A DNA stretch of 64,000 nt from Clostridia bacterium (GTDB taxonomy: Bacteria > Bacillota > Clostridia > Christensenellales > Aristaeellaceae). This document shows, piece after piece, positions 34,586-43,576 of the stretch; position 1 is the stretch's first letter, and every line of letters begins with the position of its first letter. A program made the translations under genes and the position numbers. The stretch spans positions 1 through 64,000 of the forward strand of contig JAKSQH010000003.1 of the NCBI GenBank assembly GCA_024404245.1, in the 5' to 3' direction. The notes under the pieces are model-generated. The model saw only the letters and a program-made list of their open reading frames with translations. It was not told the origin of the DNA and did no database searches.

Positions 34586-35779
34586 ATGAAAACAAACGAC
34601 AAACCCCAAAAGAATAACAGCGGGGCATGGCTCGGAATGGCGTATTTCGCGCTGATCGGAGCCGCGTGCGGGATGCTGTTTATCATGTATATGAATCATG
34701 CCGCGGATGCCGGAAGCGGAAAAGCCGGCCTGTTGCTGTCCCTTTTGCTGATGCTGGTGAGCCTGTACGGCGCGATGTTTGTGCAGATTATTGTGCATGA
34801 GGCGGGGCATCTGGTGTTCGGGCTGATTTCCGGCTACGGTTTCAGTTCATTCCGCATTTTCAACTTAATGTTAGTGAAGGAAAACGGCCGTTTCCGGATC
34901 TGCAGGATGAGCATCGCGGGTACAGGCGGTCAGTGCCTGATGACACCGCCGGATATAAGGGACGGAAAAATGCCGGTACTGCTTTACAACTTCGGCGGGT
35001 CACTGATGAATCTGTTAACCGGCGCGGTCTGCTTCGGCTTGTCTTTCGTGTGTCAGCGCTATTCATTCGGATGGATGGTTCTGCTGGTTTTCGCGGTCAT
35101 CGGGCTGGGTTACGCGCTGATGAACGGGCTGCCCGTAAAGAGCGGTGCTGTGAATAACGACGGAAGAAATGCCCTGGACATCGCCGGAAATGAGACAGCA
35201 ACCCGGGCCTACCGGATCCTGATGAAGGTAAATGAAATGACTTCACGGGGAATCCGCCTGAAGGATATGCCGGAAGAATGGTTTGCCGTTCCGGACGATG
35301 AGAATATGCAAAACAGCATTATTGCCTCGCTGGGTGTGCTGGTATGCAACCGGCTGACGGATCAGCACCGGTTCGCGGAGGCGGATACGCTGACGCAGCG
35401 TCTGCTTTCGCAGAAAAACGGAATAAACGCCCTGTGCCGCGGTTTTCTGCTGTGTGACCGGATGTACGCGGAAATGATCACGGAAAACCGGCCGGAAGCG
35501 GTTGAGAGTATGCGGACAAAAGAACAAACGGACCTGATGAAAACCATGAAAACGTATCCCAGTATACTGCGTACCGAATATGTTTACGCGAAGCTCGCGC
35601 AAAAGGATGAGAAAGCAGCGGAAGATGCCGCGAAACGGTTTGAAAAGTGCGCGAAAACCTATCCCTATCCGGGTGATATCGAAGGTGAAAGGGAACTGAT
35701 GGCAATCGCGGACGAAGTGCACGCGAACCGATCGGATGCGGGAGCGGAAACGGATACCGAACCGGCGGACGGAATCTGA
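34586..35779 (+). CDS. M50-like membrane protease with C-terminal helical domain
   Basis: 397 aa. About four membrane segments lie in the N-terminal half; the site-2-protease zinc motif HEAGH is at 71-75 (QIIVHEAGHLVFGL), with a second family signature, NFGGSLMNLLTG, further on. The C-terminal ~190 residues are soluble, helical and Lys/Glu-rich, possibly a TPR-like substrate-binding platform. M50 proteases cut inside or near membranes to release factors or process peptides. It stands alone between guanine deaminase and a small secreted protein. ATG 34586 has GGAAGGA upstream at longer spacing. Confidence 0.75.
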   Translation: MKTNDKPQKNNSGAWLGMAYFALIGAACGMLFIMYMNHAADAGSGKAGLLLSLLLMLVSLYGAMFVQIIVHEAGHLVFGLISGYGFSSFRIFNLMLVKENGRFRICRMSIAGTGGQCLMTPPDIRDGKMPVLLYNFGGSLMNLLTGAVCFGLSFVCQRYSFGWMVLLVFAVIGLGYALMNGLPVKSGAVNNDGRNALDIAGNETATRAYRILMKVNEMTSRGIRLKDMPEEWFAVPDDENMQNSIIASLGVLVCNRLTDQHRFAEADTLTQRLLSQKNGINALCRGFLLCDRMYAEMITENRPEAVESMRTKEQTDLMKTMKTYPSILRTEYVYAKLAQKDEKAAEDAAKRFEKCAKTYPYPGDIEGERELMAIADEVHANRSDAGAETDTEPADGI

Positions 35780-35839
35780 TGCCGAAAACGGTATGCCCGA
35801 ACAATCACATTTCTTTTCATGCTTTACTGTGATTTGTGC

Positions 35840-35845
35840 TATAAT
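35840..35845 (+). promoter_or_regulatory. -10 box of secreted-protein gene
   Basis: TATAAT at 35840-35845, 34 bp upstream of ATG 35879. The -35 is weak. Confidence 0.5.
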
Positions 35846-35878
35846 AGCGCGGATACGATGTAAGGAGGAGATTCTGAT

Positions 35879-36496
35879 ATGAAACGCGCAATGTCATTCT
35901 GCCTGGTTTCCGTAATCCTGATGCTTTGTTTCTGTACTTTCGCGGCGGCCGAGGCGGTTGAAACGGCTGAAGAACCGTTTCACTACATTCATGACCCGGC
36001 GGAAAACCCTGCCGCGATGGAGGATGTTATCGTAAATCCGGACGCGGTATACGGCTTCTCACCGAACCCGGAATCCAAACGTCTGGGTGACTATGCCGCC
36101 TATGACTGGACTGATCCCGAATTCGTGGCTGAGGCGAAAGCCAACCGTGAAGCGTATCACGCCAGCCTGTACACTATGTATGATATTCTGTACAAAATGC
36201 GTGATGAAGGCGCGAGCATTGAAGAAATGGCCCGTGCCGTCAGCGCTGAGCGGAACCGCCTGCGCCTGGCCGCTTATGACAATGATCCTGAAGGCCTCGC
36301 GATCGCGAAAAAAAGCAACCTTGAAACCTACGGGAATGAGGAAGGCCCGACCGCGGATTCTCTGTTTGAAAAATACGGTTCCTGGGAACTGGTAATCCAG
36401 AAGGCCTTCAGCCCGAATGCGGGTATGGATGCCGTGTGCGGATTGTATGACGAGTATTATAATTTGTATGTTGAACTTGGGATGATCGCGGAATAA
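35879..36496 (+). CDS. Secreted protein of unknown function
   Basis: 205 aa. A signal peptide (MKRAMSFCLVSVILMLCFCTFAAAE) is followed by an acidic, largely helical mature protein rich in Tyr and Asp/Glu (DYAAYDWTDPEFVAEAKANR, MYDILYKMRDEGASIEEMA). It has one Cys in the mature part and no recognised family. A strong site (AAGGAGG) precedes ATG 35879. It is monocistronic, with a terminator about 110 bp downstream. Confidence 0.75.
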   Translation: MKRAMSFCLVSVILMLCFCTFAAAEAVETAEEPFHYIHDPAENPAAMEDVIVNPDAVYGFSPNPESKRLGDYAAYDWTDPEFVAEAKANREAYHASLYTMYDILYKMRDEGASIEEMARAVSAERNRLRLAAYDNDPEGLAIAKKSNLETYGNEEGPTADSLFEKYGSWELVIQKAFSPNAGMDAVCGLYDEYYNLYVELGMIAE

Positions 36497-36565
36497 GGTA
36501 TAAGGGGTTTCGGTCTGCGGGCCGACCCCGGGTAAGGTGTAAAGGGATCAGTCCGCGGGCTGACC
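36495..36565. repeat. Imperfect tandem ~39-bp repeat
   Basis: Two similar units (AAGGTATAAGGGG... at 36495 and AAGGTGTAAAGGG... at 36534) each end in a short GC-rich palindrome (GGTC...GACC; CAGTCCGCGGGCTG). They lie in the 153-bp gap between the secreted-protein gene and its terminator. Confidence 0.45.
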
Positions 36566-36606
36566 AAAGGGCTTTGCGATTGGTCCGCAAGCTCTGCATA
36601 GTTTGA

Positions 36607-36650
36607 GCCCGGTCGGTGATGATATATCATTGCCGGCCGGGCTTTTTTAT
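36607..36650 (+). terminator. Rho-independent terminator
   Basis: GCCCGG-T-CGG pairs with CCGGCCGGGC around an AT-rich loop, then TTTTTTATTATT. It serves the plus-strand gene; no T-run exists for the minus strand. Confidence 0.8.
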
Positions 36651-39600
36651 TATTGAATGATGAACGCGTCAGACGGGACCCGTTTGCCGCCGGTAAGGTC
36701 TTCATATGCCCGGTCGGTGATTTCGATACGGACATTTTCCGTTTCCGCGGGGATGCTGTTGCTTCCGGTCTTCTGAAGGCTGAACGCGAACTCAAGCGCG
36801 CTGCCCGGCTGTATTCCGCCTTCCGGAAGGGACGTTGAAAGAATAACAACGGCTTGTGTATCCGGACCGGTCAGAACAGACCGGTCAAGTCCGGAGAATA
36901 TGTCGCACATTTCACTGGTATAAATATTTGCTGTTTCGCCGCCTGACCACTTTCCGCTCAGGGCGGTTATTCGCATACCTTCATCCGCTGTGTCTATACG
37001 AACCGCGAATTTCAGACGGTCTCCCGAGACAATTGCCTGTAACAGCCGGACGGACACGGAATCAGTACGCGCCAGCACGGCGGAATCAGACGGAAGCACA
37101 CCCGCTGACAGGTCCGCCGGAAAGGGCAGCGTGAGCAGGATGTTTTCATTCCCGCCGGTGTCTGTTTCATTGATCAGTGCGATAACGTCAACCTTTCGCA
37201 GGTCAAACAGGCTCGCGAAAGGATTGTCAGAACTATTGTCCAACATGGTATACAGAAAGAGCGGGTTTGCGGAGACCGTGATTTCGGCGTATGCTTCCGT
37301 ATGGGGTTGCGCGTTTCCCGCGGTGACATGCCCGGCTTCCTTCAGAAGGCAGCTGTTCAGATGTACATTGCAGTAGCCGAAATGATATCCCAGACTGTAT
37401 GTCAGACCGGACTCATTGACCAGAATCCCTTTGAACGATATCAGGTTTTCTTTATCCGGAAGCATTTCACAGCTTTGTATTCTGAAAAATACATCATCCG
37501 ATACTCTGCAGACGGCCGCGTCACTGTCATTATACGCGGATGTGCCGACCGTTGTGCTTCCGCTGTCCGGCATCTGAAGTGCGCATGTGGCGCTACTTTC
37601 ACCGTCGGTCAGGGTAAATTGCAATGAATCAACGCTGATCCGGGGCAGCCAGCTCATATCATGCTCCGATACGGTGAAGGAAAGATCGGCGGCTTCACAG
37701 GCAGGCACATCTCCGAGAAACAGATCAAAACGGTCGATATCCAGTGAATAGCGCCCGTTGATGACCGGATCCGCGGCTCGCAGCTCAATATCCTCATCCG
37801 ACAGGTTGCGGACATGAAAATGCAGGACATACGCGTTTTCCGGCTGCGTATGCAGTTCAATCCGCGTCAGGCTGATATTCAGACGGTCAGTAGACATGAG
37901 TTCTCTGTTTTCCGTGCTCAGGGTAATGATGTTCGGATTAGATATGTGCAGGATTTCACTGCCGTAGGCGTTCCCATGCACATCGTACAGCGTGAATACC
38001 GCGATCCTGTCGATACTGTTCATATACCGGTCTGAAAAGCAAAGACGCCAGTCCTCATTGATATCAATGACACTTTGAATAATCCAGCTGGTACGTTCCC
38101 AGTCGGAATAAGGCCGCATGATACCGTCATCATCATAAGCCGGCGCGACCGGCAGATAGGGGAACGCAATCTGTTCCCAGTCGCTGAGGTCAACCTCGAA
38201 CTGTGTCATCAGCTGTTGGCTTTGCGCGGACATGTCCAGTACGTCGATCAGTGTCAGCGAGTCATCCGACTCGCGTCGGAAACGCATCCATGCATTCAGA
38301 TAGTTATCGCCGATATCGCCGCCGGCCTTTACGGTTTCATAGTCGTCTCCCCTTATCAGTTCCGCGGGTACGAGGATCATATCATCCGCGGTTGAAAAAA
38401 CAAGGCTTCCTTCTGCAAGCAGCTCTCCCGCGCTGTTCACGCAGAACAGAGCTTTTTTGTCCCACTCCGCGTACAGGACTCCGCTTTCATCCAGCGTAAC
38501 ATCATCGGTTCTGTAAATGAAGCTGTACTGTTCATCTTCCCTCAGAGACTGATCTTCAGCCAGCGTGAACTGCGCGTACGCGAATTCATCCGTCTGTTCG
38601 GGTGACAGATCCAGCGCGTACCCGTTTTCCTCCTCATACGGCATCAGGCCTTTCCAGATGCCGGTACGGCCTGTCATCCAGCTTTCGGAGAAGGTTGAGA
38701 TATAATCGCTGTAAGCGTTACAGGGGCTGATGCTGAAAAATTCCGCGCTTTTTTGCCTGTACTGCTGCTTGTTATAGTAAGGGTAGTAGGTACTCAGCCC
38801 ATGGTCCCCGGCGACGGTGGAAAAACTGTACGGCGTCATTTGCTCAAGCACGGAAAGTACTTCCGCCGATTCATCCGGCGCGTATTCTGCGTAGTGCCCG
38901 GCCATATCCCGCAGATCCACCAGATCGTATTCCGTGCCTGTAGCCCGGGCAACGGAACGCATACTGTCCCTTCCGCGGGAAATGGCGCTGTATCCGATCA
39001 GGTCAAAACGGTTGTTCATAACGCTGAAAAGCCGGTCCAGAGCGCGGTTCAGCCGGTCTGTCATACTCAGATCGAATACGGCCAGCGTCAGCGGCTTGCC
39101 TTTTTCAATCGCGGAGCCTAAACTTTCACGAAAACAGTCAACGATCCGCGTTCCGGCTGTATCGCCGGATTCAGCGCCGGTCAGTTTCCCCACAAAACCG
39201 TAATTCCAGCCGGAACCCGGCTCGGGCTCTTCCGAAGCAATCATGTATTCCGCGTACGGGGCACAGACGGACGCCGCTTCGGCACAGGCCATCAGGCAGG
39301 CGTCAAAACCGATGAAGCTCAGCTTGTTCTCAGCGCCGAAAGGACTGCCGTTCAGCGCGGAGGCGATTTCCGGTAACGACAGGGAATCCCACGCGGAAAG
39401 CTCATCGAAGCATACTCCGCCCAGCGGACCCGCGCCGTGATTCCAGAGAATCAAAGCGTATCTGCCCGCGGGGAACGCGGTGTACGCGTAATTCAAAAAG
39501 TCGCGCAGCGTATCCGGATCTCCCATGCTTGCCTTGTCCCGGCTCTCCAGGCATATGGCTTCGCCGGCGGCAGGAGACAGCAGGTACAGGCCGTTCTCCT

Positions 39601-39850
39601 CGGAAGAAAAGCCGGTTTTCCATCTTCTGCATCCGCCGGTATACAGCAGAATATTTATTTTCGCAGGATCATAGCCGGATGAAAGCATCTCGTCAATATC
39701 CTTTTTTGCCTGCCCCTGCAGGCTTTCCAGATCGCTTCCGGTCATGTAGATCATGAGTGTCAGATCCGCCGGTTCCGCTTTTTCGGATACGCTGTGCGCC
39801 AGTACAACGGACAACAGCAGTATGATGATTATCAATCCGATTCGCTTCAT
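36650..39850 (-). CDS. Large secreted clostripain-family (C11) protease
   Basis: 1066 aa with an N-terminal signal peptide/anchor (MKRIGLIIIILLLSVVLAHS). The C11 caspase-like domain occupies ~28-400: TLMIYMTGSDLES, catalytic His138 in WNHGAGPLGG, catalytic Cys185 in FIGFDACLMACAEA. The remaining ~650 residues appear to be several beta-sandwich-like domains (binding or adhesion), without recognisable repeats. Typical C11 proteases are 500-600 aa, so the C-terminal extension is long. C11 enzymes cleave after Arg/Lys. GGGGAGAA precedes ATG 39850. It is on the same strand as the V8-like protease and the CARF nuclease, but separated from the V8 gene by a terminator. Confidence 0.88.
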   Translation of the reverse strand: MKRIGLIIIILLLSVVLAHSVSEKAEPADLTLMIYMTGSDLESLQGQAKKDIDEMLSSGYDPAKINILLYTGGCRRWKTGFSSEENGLYLLSPAAGEAICLESRDKASMGDPDTLRDFLNYAYTAFPAGRYALILWNHGAGPLGGVCFDELSAWDSLSLPEIASALNGSPFGAENKLSFIGFDACLMACAEAASVCAPYAEYMIASEEPEPGSGWNYGFVGKLTGAESGDTAGTRIVDCFRESLGSAIEKGKPLTLAVFDLSMTDRLNRALDRLFSVMNNRFDLIGYSAISRGRDSMRSVARATGTEYDLVDLRDMAGHYAEYAPDESAEVLSVLEQMTPYSFSTVAGDHGLSTYYPYYNKQQYRQKSAEFFSISPCNAYSDYISTFSESWMTGRTGIWKGLMPYEEENGYALDLSPEQTDEFAYAQFTLAEDQSLREDEQYSFIYRTDDVTLDESGVLYAEWDKKALFCVNSAGELLAEGSLVFSTADDMILVPAELIRGDDYETVKAGGDIGDNYLNAWMRFRRESDDSLTLIDVLDMSAQSQQLMTQFEVDLSDWEQIAFPYLPVAPAYDDDGIMRPYSDWERTSWIIQSVIDINEDWRLCFSDRYMNSIDRIAVFTLYDVHGNAYGSEILHISNPNIITLSTENRELMSTDRLNISLTRIELHTQPENAYVLHFHVRNLSDEDIELRAADPVINGRYSLDIDRFDLFLGDVPACEAADLSFTVSEHDMSWLPRISVDSLQFTLTDGESSATCALQMPDSGSTTVGTSAYNDSDAAVCRVSDDVFFRIQSCEMLPDKENLISFKGILVNESGLTYSLGYHFGYCNVHLNSCLLKEAGHVTAGNAQPHTEAYAEITVSANPLFLYTMLDNSSDNPFASLFDLRKVDVIALINETDTGGNENILLTLPFPADLSAGVLPSDSAVLARTDSVSVRLLQAIVSGDRLKFAVRIDTADEGMRITALSGKWSGGETANIYTSEMCDIFSGLDRSVLTGPDTQAVVILSTSLPEGGIQPGSALEFAFSLQKTGSNSIPAETENVRIEITDRAYEDLTGGKRVPSDAFIIQ

Positions 39851-39904
39851 ATTTTTCTCCCCGATTGCTTTTTTGACGCCTGAGCCGGCTGAACGTGAAG
39901 CTGT

Positions 39905-39942
39905 AAAAACAGCCCGGTTCCGGAAGCATCCGGGCCGGGCTG
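39905..39942 (-). terminator. Terminator of V8-like protease gene
   Basis: Read on minus, CAGCCCGG/CCGGGCTG (39935-39942 with 39910-39917) with inner pairing is followed by TTTTTACAG. Confidence 0.8.
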
Positions 39943-39958
39943 CGGGATCTGTTCCGCG

Positions 39959-40846
39959 TTACTCAACGCTGTAATAGCACTCCAGAACATCATCGTTTAT
40001 TCTGTAACCGGTGTTATAGCTGTCATTCTGCGCGATATTGATGCCGATGGCGTAGTCATCACTGTCAAAGATCGGACCGCCGCTTGTGCCGGGAAGTGTA
40101 TCCATTGTGTAGTAAAGCTTGTTCCTGTCCGCGTCATTGATATATCCGGTGTCATATTTCAGACCGTCCCGGTACCCGGCCACATAAACATACGTGTCGG
40201 TCAACGTTGAAAGTGAATCATTCCATCTCATGCCGAACCAGCCGACAGTATTGCCGACTTTCTTTTTCTCCAGCTTGACGCATCCGTAATCGTAATCCGC
40301 CGTATAGCTTCTGTTCGGGAACGTGTTTCCGACATAGGCGGTCCATCTGCTGTTGTATTTGCAGGCATAGTTATTCTTGCTCTTATACCCGAAATAGAAA
40401 GTGATCTGGTCCGCCCATTCGCTGTGATCCGAGCAGACGAGACAGTGGGCGGCGGTCATAAGCCGGTCTTCGCCGACCATAAAGCCCGAACCGGTCCATT
40501 TGCATCCGCATCCGGCGTGAACTTCCATATACGCGATCGCGCTGAACGGATAGTTTTTCGGGTTTTTAACCGTTACCCTGTCGTCATATCCGAAGATGGT
40601 TCTGTCCTGCTCCACATCTTCGGGGATAAACGGCTGCACCTCGGTTCCCGGAGACATTTCGCCGGTCAGCGTCTGCTCATCCATGATGATAACTTCGCCG
40701 CTGTTGTCTTCCGCTTCTTCCGCTGAACCGGCAAACGGCAGAATGAACAGAATCAGGGACAACACCGCCAGGATTACGCGGAAGTACGGATTCGGGCGGT
40801 ATGTACACGTGGAATACGGTTTACGCGGTTGTTCATTCATTTTCAT
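39959..40846 (-). CDS. V8/trypsin-like serine protease
   Basis: 295 aa. A membrane/signal segment at ~22-41 follows a 21-residue hydrophilic N-terminus; a propeptide-like acidic stretch (~42-85) precedes the protease domain. The triad is H134 (LMTAAHCLV), D186 (TADYDYGCVKL) and S255 (LPGTSGGPIF), the pattern of glutamyl-endopeptidase-like (S1B) enzymes. Several Cys (e.g. HAGCGC) could form disulfides. It lies 65 bp downstream of the CARF-nuclease gene on the same strand. Confidence 0.9.
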   Translation of the reverse strand: MKMNEQPRKPYSTCTYRPNPYFRVILAVLSLILFILPFAGSAEEAEDNSGEVIIMDEQTLTGEMSPGTEVQPFIPEDVEQDRTIFGYDDRVTVKNPKNYPFSAIAYMEVHAGCGCKWTGSGFMVGEDRLMTAAHCLVCSDHSEWADQITFYFGYKSKNNYACKYNSRWTAYVGNTFPNRSYTADYDYGCVKLEKKKVGNTVGWFGMRWNDSLSTLTDTYVYVAGYRDGLKYDTGYINDADRNKLYYTMDTLPGTSGGPIFDSDDYAIGINIAQNDSYNTGYRINDDVLECYYSVE

Positions 40847-40911
40847 AGTGATTCCTCTTTCCGCTGTTTGCAGCTGGTTGTTTTCTTTCCGGTTCCGCGG
40901 AGCCGGAATGC

Positions 40912-42099
40912 TTACAATATGTCGTCTATCTTCATAATGACGCGCAGACGGGCGGCTGCTTTGCCCTGCTCAAGCTCTTCACGGTCGATGACGGCAATCT
41001 GCAGCTGCGCGGCACGGTGACGGGCTGCGGAACCGCATCTCTCACTTGTGACAGCGACCGCTTTGGCACCTTTACCGCCGAACCTGTCCCGCAGAATGGC
41101 CAGCTCATTCAGCGCTTCTGTTTTGATTTCACAGGTCTTGCAGCTGATGAATACAGGCAGCGTTCCGCGGCCGGCTACCGCGTCGATTTCGTTGGTTACA
41201 GCGCGTGAACTGTCTTCACTGTCCCAGTCAACAACCGCGGAGCTGACAACATCATGAAAGATATCCGCGTCCAGGCAGGCTTTATATATATAAAGCTCCA
41301 GCACGCTGCCGATATCTCGGAGCCAGAAGCGGACCTGCTCATCCGCGAAACGGAAGGAGACCCGTTTCGGTTCGGAAAGATCGAGGTCCAGCAGGAACCC
41401 CAGCTCCGCGAGTTCCCTGAGCATCTCCGCCGGGGCTGTAACCTTTTTCCCATGGTCGCCCTTCTGGACGCTGTCTCCGGATACGGTTAAGGAAACGGGC
41501 TTGCCTTCATTCTGCTGCGAGATACGCTGAAAGAAGACCACGGCATCGGTCCACTCCCTCTTCCAACGCAGATAGACGGAGAAGAACCCGTCGAATTCCC
41601 GCAGATGACAGCTGAGCATCTGATTGTCTACACGGCCGGGACGCATGCGCCCGCCGGCAATCCGGAAATAATCTTCCACCGAATAATTCAGTGTGCAGAT
41701 TCTGTCTTCCGCGAACGGCGCGTTCAGGATGTTATAGAACCGATTCTGTTTCCGGGAAAATGTGAAGGCCGGGGTGCCTCTTTCACTGCTCAGCATGCCC
41801 GCGGCGAACAGTGCGGCATCTGTTCCGCCGGTAATATCCACCGCGCAGTCCGGATACTGCGCGGTCAGCTTTTTCAGCTGTTTCAGTATTTTATCCGCTT
41901 TGTAGATGCTTGTTTCTTTAAAAAGCAGCTTCACCTGAAGCCCGCGCGCGGCAAAATGTGCTTTCAGACTTTTACGCATGGAAGCGCCCGGCAATTCTTC
42001 CGCCGGACACAGATAGATGATCTGCTCAGGACGGAAGGTTTCGGCGGCGATGACATTTTCAATGCTGCGGTTTTCATAAAGCTTGATCAGTGTTTTCAT
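40912..42099 (-). CDS. Card1/Can2-like CARF-nuclease (DUF1887 family)
   Basis: 395 aa, soluble. The N-terminal half looks like a CARF Rossmann-type domain: an opening strand MKTLIKLYENRSIENVIAA, then IIYLCPAEE, and the nucleotide-site motif VDITGGTDAAL at 87-97. The C-terminal half has a PD-(D/E)XK nuclease core: E268 in SVLELYIYKAC, D306 in TNEIDAVAG, and K321 in FISCKTCE. Card1/Can2 proteins are type III CRISPR ancillary nucleases switched on by cyclic oligoadenylate. Here there is no cas gene or CRISPR array anywhere in the window, and it sits 65 bp before a serine-protease gene. Family membership is fairly firm; the activator and target are unknown. Confidence 0.8.
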   Translation of the reverse strand: MKTLIKLYENRSIENVIAAETFRPEQIIYLCPAEELPGASMRKSLKAHFAARGLQVKLLFKETSIYKADKILKQLKKLTAQYPDCAVDITGGTDAALFAAGMLSSERGTPAFTFSRKQNRFYNILNAPFAEDRICTLNYSVEDYFRIAGGRMRPGRVDNQMLSCHLREFDGFFSVYLRWKREWTDAVVFFQRISQQNEGKPVSLTVSGDSVQKGDHGKKVTAPAEMLRELAELGFLLDLDLSEPKRVSFRFADEQVRFWLRDIGSVLELYIYKACLDADIFHDVVSSAVVDWDSEDSSRAVTNEIDAVAGRGTLPVFISCKTCEIKTEALNELAILRDRFGGKGAKAVAVTSERCGSAARHRAAQLQIAVIDREELEQGKAAARLRVIMKIDDIL

Positions 42100-42286
42100 A
42101 TACAGATTCCTTCCCGCGGATTCACCTGACAGAACCTTACGGTTCCGTGAAATGAAGTTCAGTGTCGTATTAGTATATTTTTTCGCTGATCCGGCATCTT
42201 TTTCCTGCTGTGTTTGTACATTTGCGGTGTATAATGAACGAACGCCGGTCAGTCCGGCGTAATGCTCTCGGAATGGAGAAATGTGT

Positions 42287-43147
42287 ATGCGGGATCACAG
42301 ACCGGTATCCGGAAAATGGTATATTGTCGGCGCGGCACTGCTGTGGGGCCTTGCCGGCGTCTGTGTCAAAAGCGTCTCCTGGGGTCCGATGTCATTGATC
42401 GCGTCACGCAGTTTTCTTTCGCTGATTATTCTGTGTGTCTGCCTGAAGAAAACGAAAGTGACTTTTTCGCGCGGGAATATTCTCGGAGCCGTTATGATGT
42501 CCCTGACCGGAATGCTGTATGTGATGGCAATCAAACTCACGACCGCCGGTACGGCGATCGTGCTCCAGTACGCGGCGCCGATCCTTGTTTTTCTGTATGA
42601 GATTGTTTTCAGACACAGGAAGCCGGCATGCGCTGAGATCATAATCACTTTCGCGGTGTTCGGAGGAATTGTTCTGTCCTTTGCCGACAGCCTTGACGCT
42701 TCGCATCTGCTCGGCAACATACTGGCGTTGCTGTCCGCGTTCACCTTCGCGGCGCAGATCATTATCATGAACAGGCAGGATACCGACTCGGGTGACAGCC
42801 TGATTATCAGCTGTGTTCTCAGCCTTGTTGTATCCCTGCCGTTCCTGTTTACCGATCCCGGTCTGACGCTTGATTTCACGAATATATTCTGGGTTTGCGT
42901 ACTCGGGGTCTTTCAGTACGGGCTGGCCAATGTCCTTTTCGGTATCGGTATCAAGAAAACCGAAGCGCTGGAAAGTTCACTGCTGCTGACGATTGAACCG
43001 GTATTCAATCCGATTCCCGTCGCGTTGATTTACGGGGAAAAAATGGGACCGGCGGCCATTATCGGATCGGCAATCGTGATTGTATCCGTAGCGCTGTACG
43101 GACTGCTGCCGGTGATCATGAAAACATCCGAATCCGGCGGAAAATAG
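42287..43147 (+). CDS. EamA/DMT-family permease
   Basis: 286 aa, ten hydrophobic segments in two EamA repeats (GAALLWGLAGVCVKS, later LLLTIEPVFNPIPVALIYGEK). ATG 42287 lies 8 nt after GGAG; the alternative ATG at 42281 is too close to that site. A TATAAT at 42230-42235 and a small hairpin (42242-42259) occur in the leader. Exporter of an unknown metabolite. Only about 30% of it is similar in pattern to the EamA protein at 958-1836, so they are not a recent duplication. Confidence 0.88.
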   Translation: MRDHRPVSGKWYIVGAALLWGLAGVCVKSVSWGPMSLIASRSFLSLIILCVCLKKTKVTFSRGNILGAVMMSLTGMLYVMAIKLTTAGTAIVLQYAAPILVFLYEIVFRHRKPACAEIIITFAVFGGIVLSFADSLDASHLLGNILALLSAFTFAAQIIIMNRQDTDSGDSLIISCVLSLVVSLPFLFTDPGLTLDFTNIFWVCVLGVFQYGLANVLFGIGIKKTEALESSLLLTIEPVFNPIPVALIYGEKMGPAAIIGSAIVIVSVALYGLLPVIMKTSESGGK

Positions 43148-43275
43148 AACCGGGGATCCCCGTCTTCCGCGTTCGCGCCGTTGGATACACATGGAATAAT
43201 CGCGAGCAGCGCCAGAATAACGGCGAAGATCACGGTAAAAAATTTCTTTACAGCTTCCGCTGAGATGACTTTCAT
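43030..43275 (-). CDS. Possible small secreted peptide, overlapping EamA gene tail
   Basis: 81 aa beginning with MKVISAEAVKKFFTVIFAV and a hydrophobic stretch to about residue 28, then NGANAEDGD and a Pro/Ser/Thr-rich tail. GAGGAA precedes ATG 43275. Its last ~118 bases overlap the EamA gene in antisense, which is unusual; only the signal-like N-terminus lies in the otherwise empty 429-bp gap. It could equally be a chance frame. Confidence 0.3.
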   Translation of the reverse strand: MKVISAEAVKKFFTVIFAVILALLAIIPCVSNGANAEDGDPRFYFPPDSDVFMITGSSPYSATDTITIADPIMAAGPIFSP

Positions 43276-43472
43276 GGCTTGTTCCTCACTTTCATGCTTT
43301 CGCAGCCGGGCTTTCGCGTTTTCACGGCATAACCGGATGCGCGTATAGGATAACCCGTATACCGTTGCAGAAACGTTGCATTTTTTTCGTTAACGCGAAA
43401 CTGAAAACAACGCGGAATGCCGGACAGAGAGAGCATACGGGAAATTAACGTATTACTTTTTTGCAACACATA

Positions 43473-43501
43473 TTGCAAAAATGCGCATTATATATTAAAA
43501 T
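43473..43501 (+). promoter_or_regulatory. Promoter of SH3-domain protein gene
   Basis: TTGCAA (43473-43478), a 17-bp spacer and TAAAAT (43496-43501) in a very AT-rich stretch. The region 43280-43470 otherwise shows nothing beyond a TTGCAA palindrome (43460-43478). Confidence 0.65.
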
Positions 43502-43576
43502 AATATTACGAATCGGATTTGCGGGCATAGCGTCCGGGAATACCGGTAAGAAAGCCAATAATAGGAGGTTGTTTCC

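Noticed and set aside
36650..42099. C11 (caspase-like) protease plus CARF nuclease as one defence system
   Set aside because: The C11 protease has an N-terminal signal segment and is separated from the nuclease by a protease gene and a terminator, so a cytoplasmic defence complex is unlikely.
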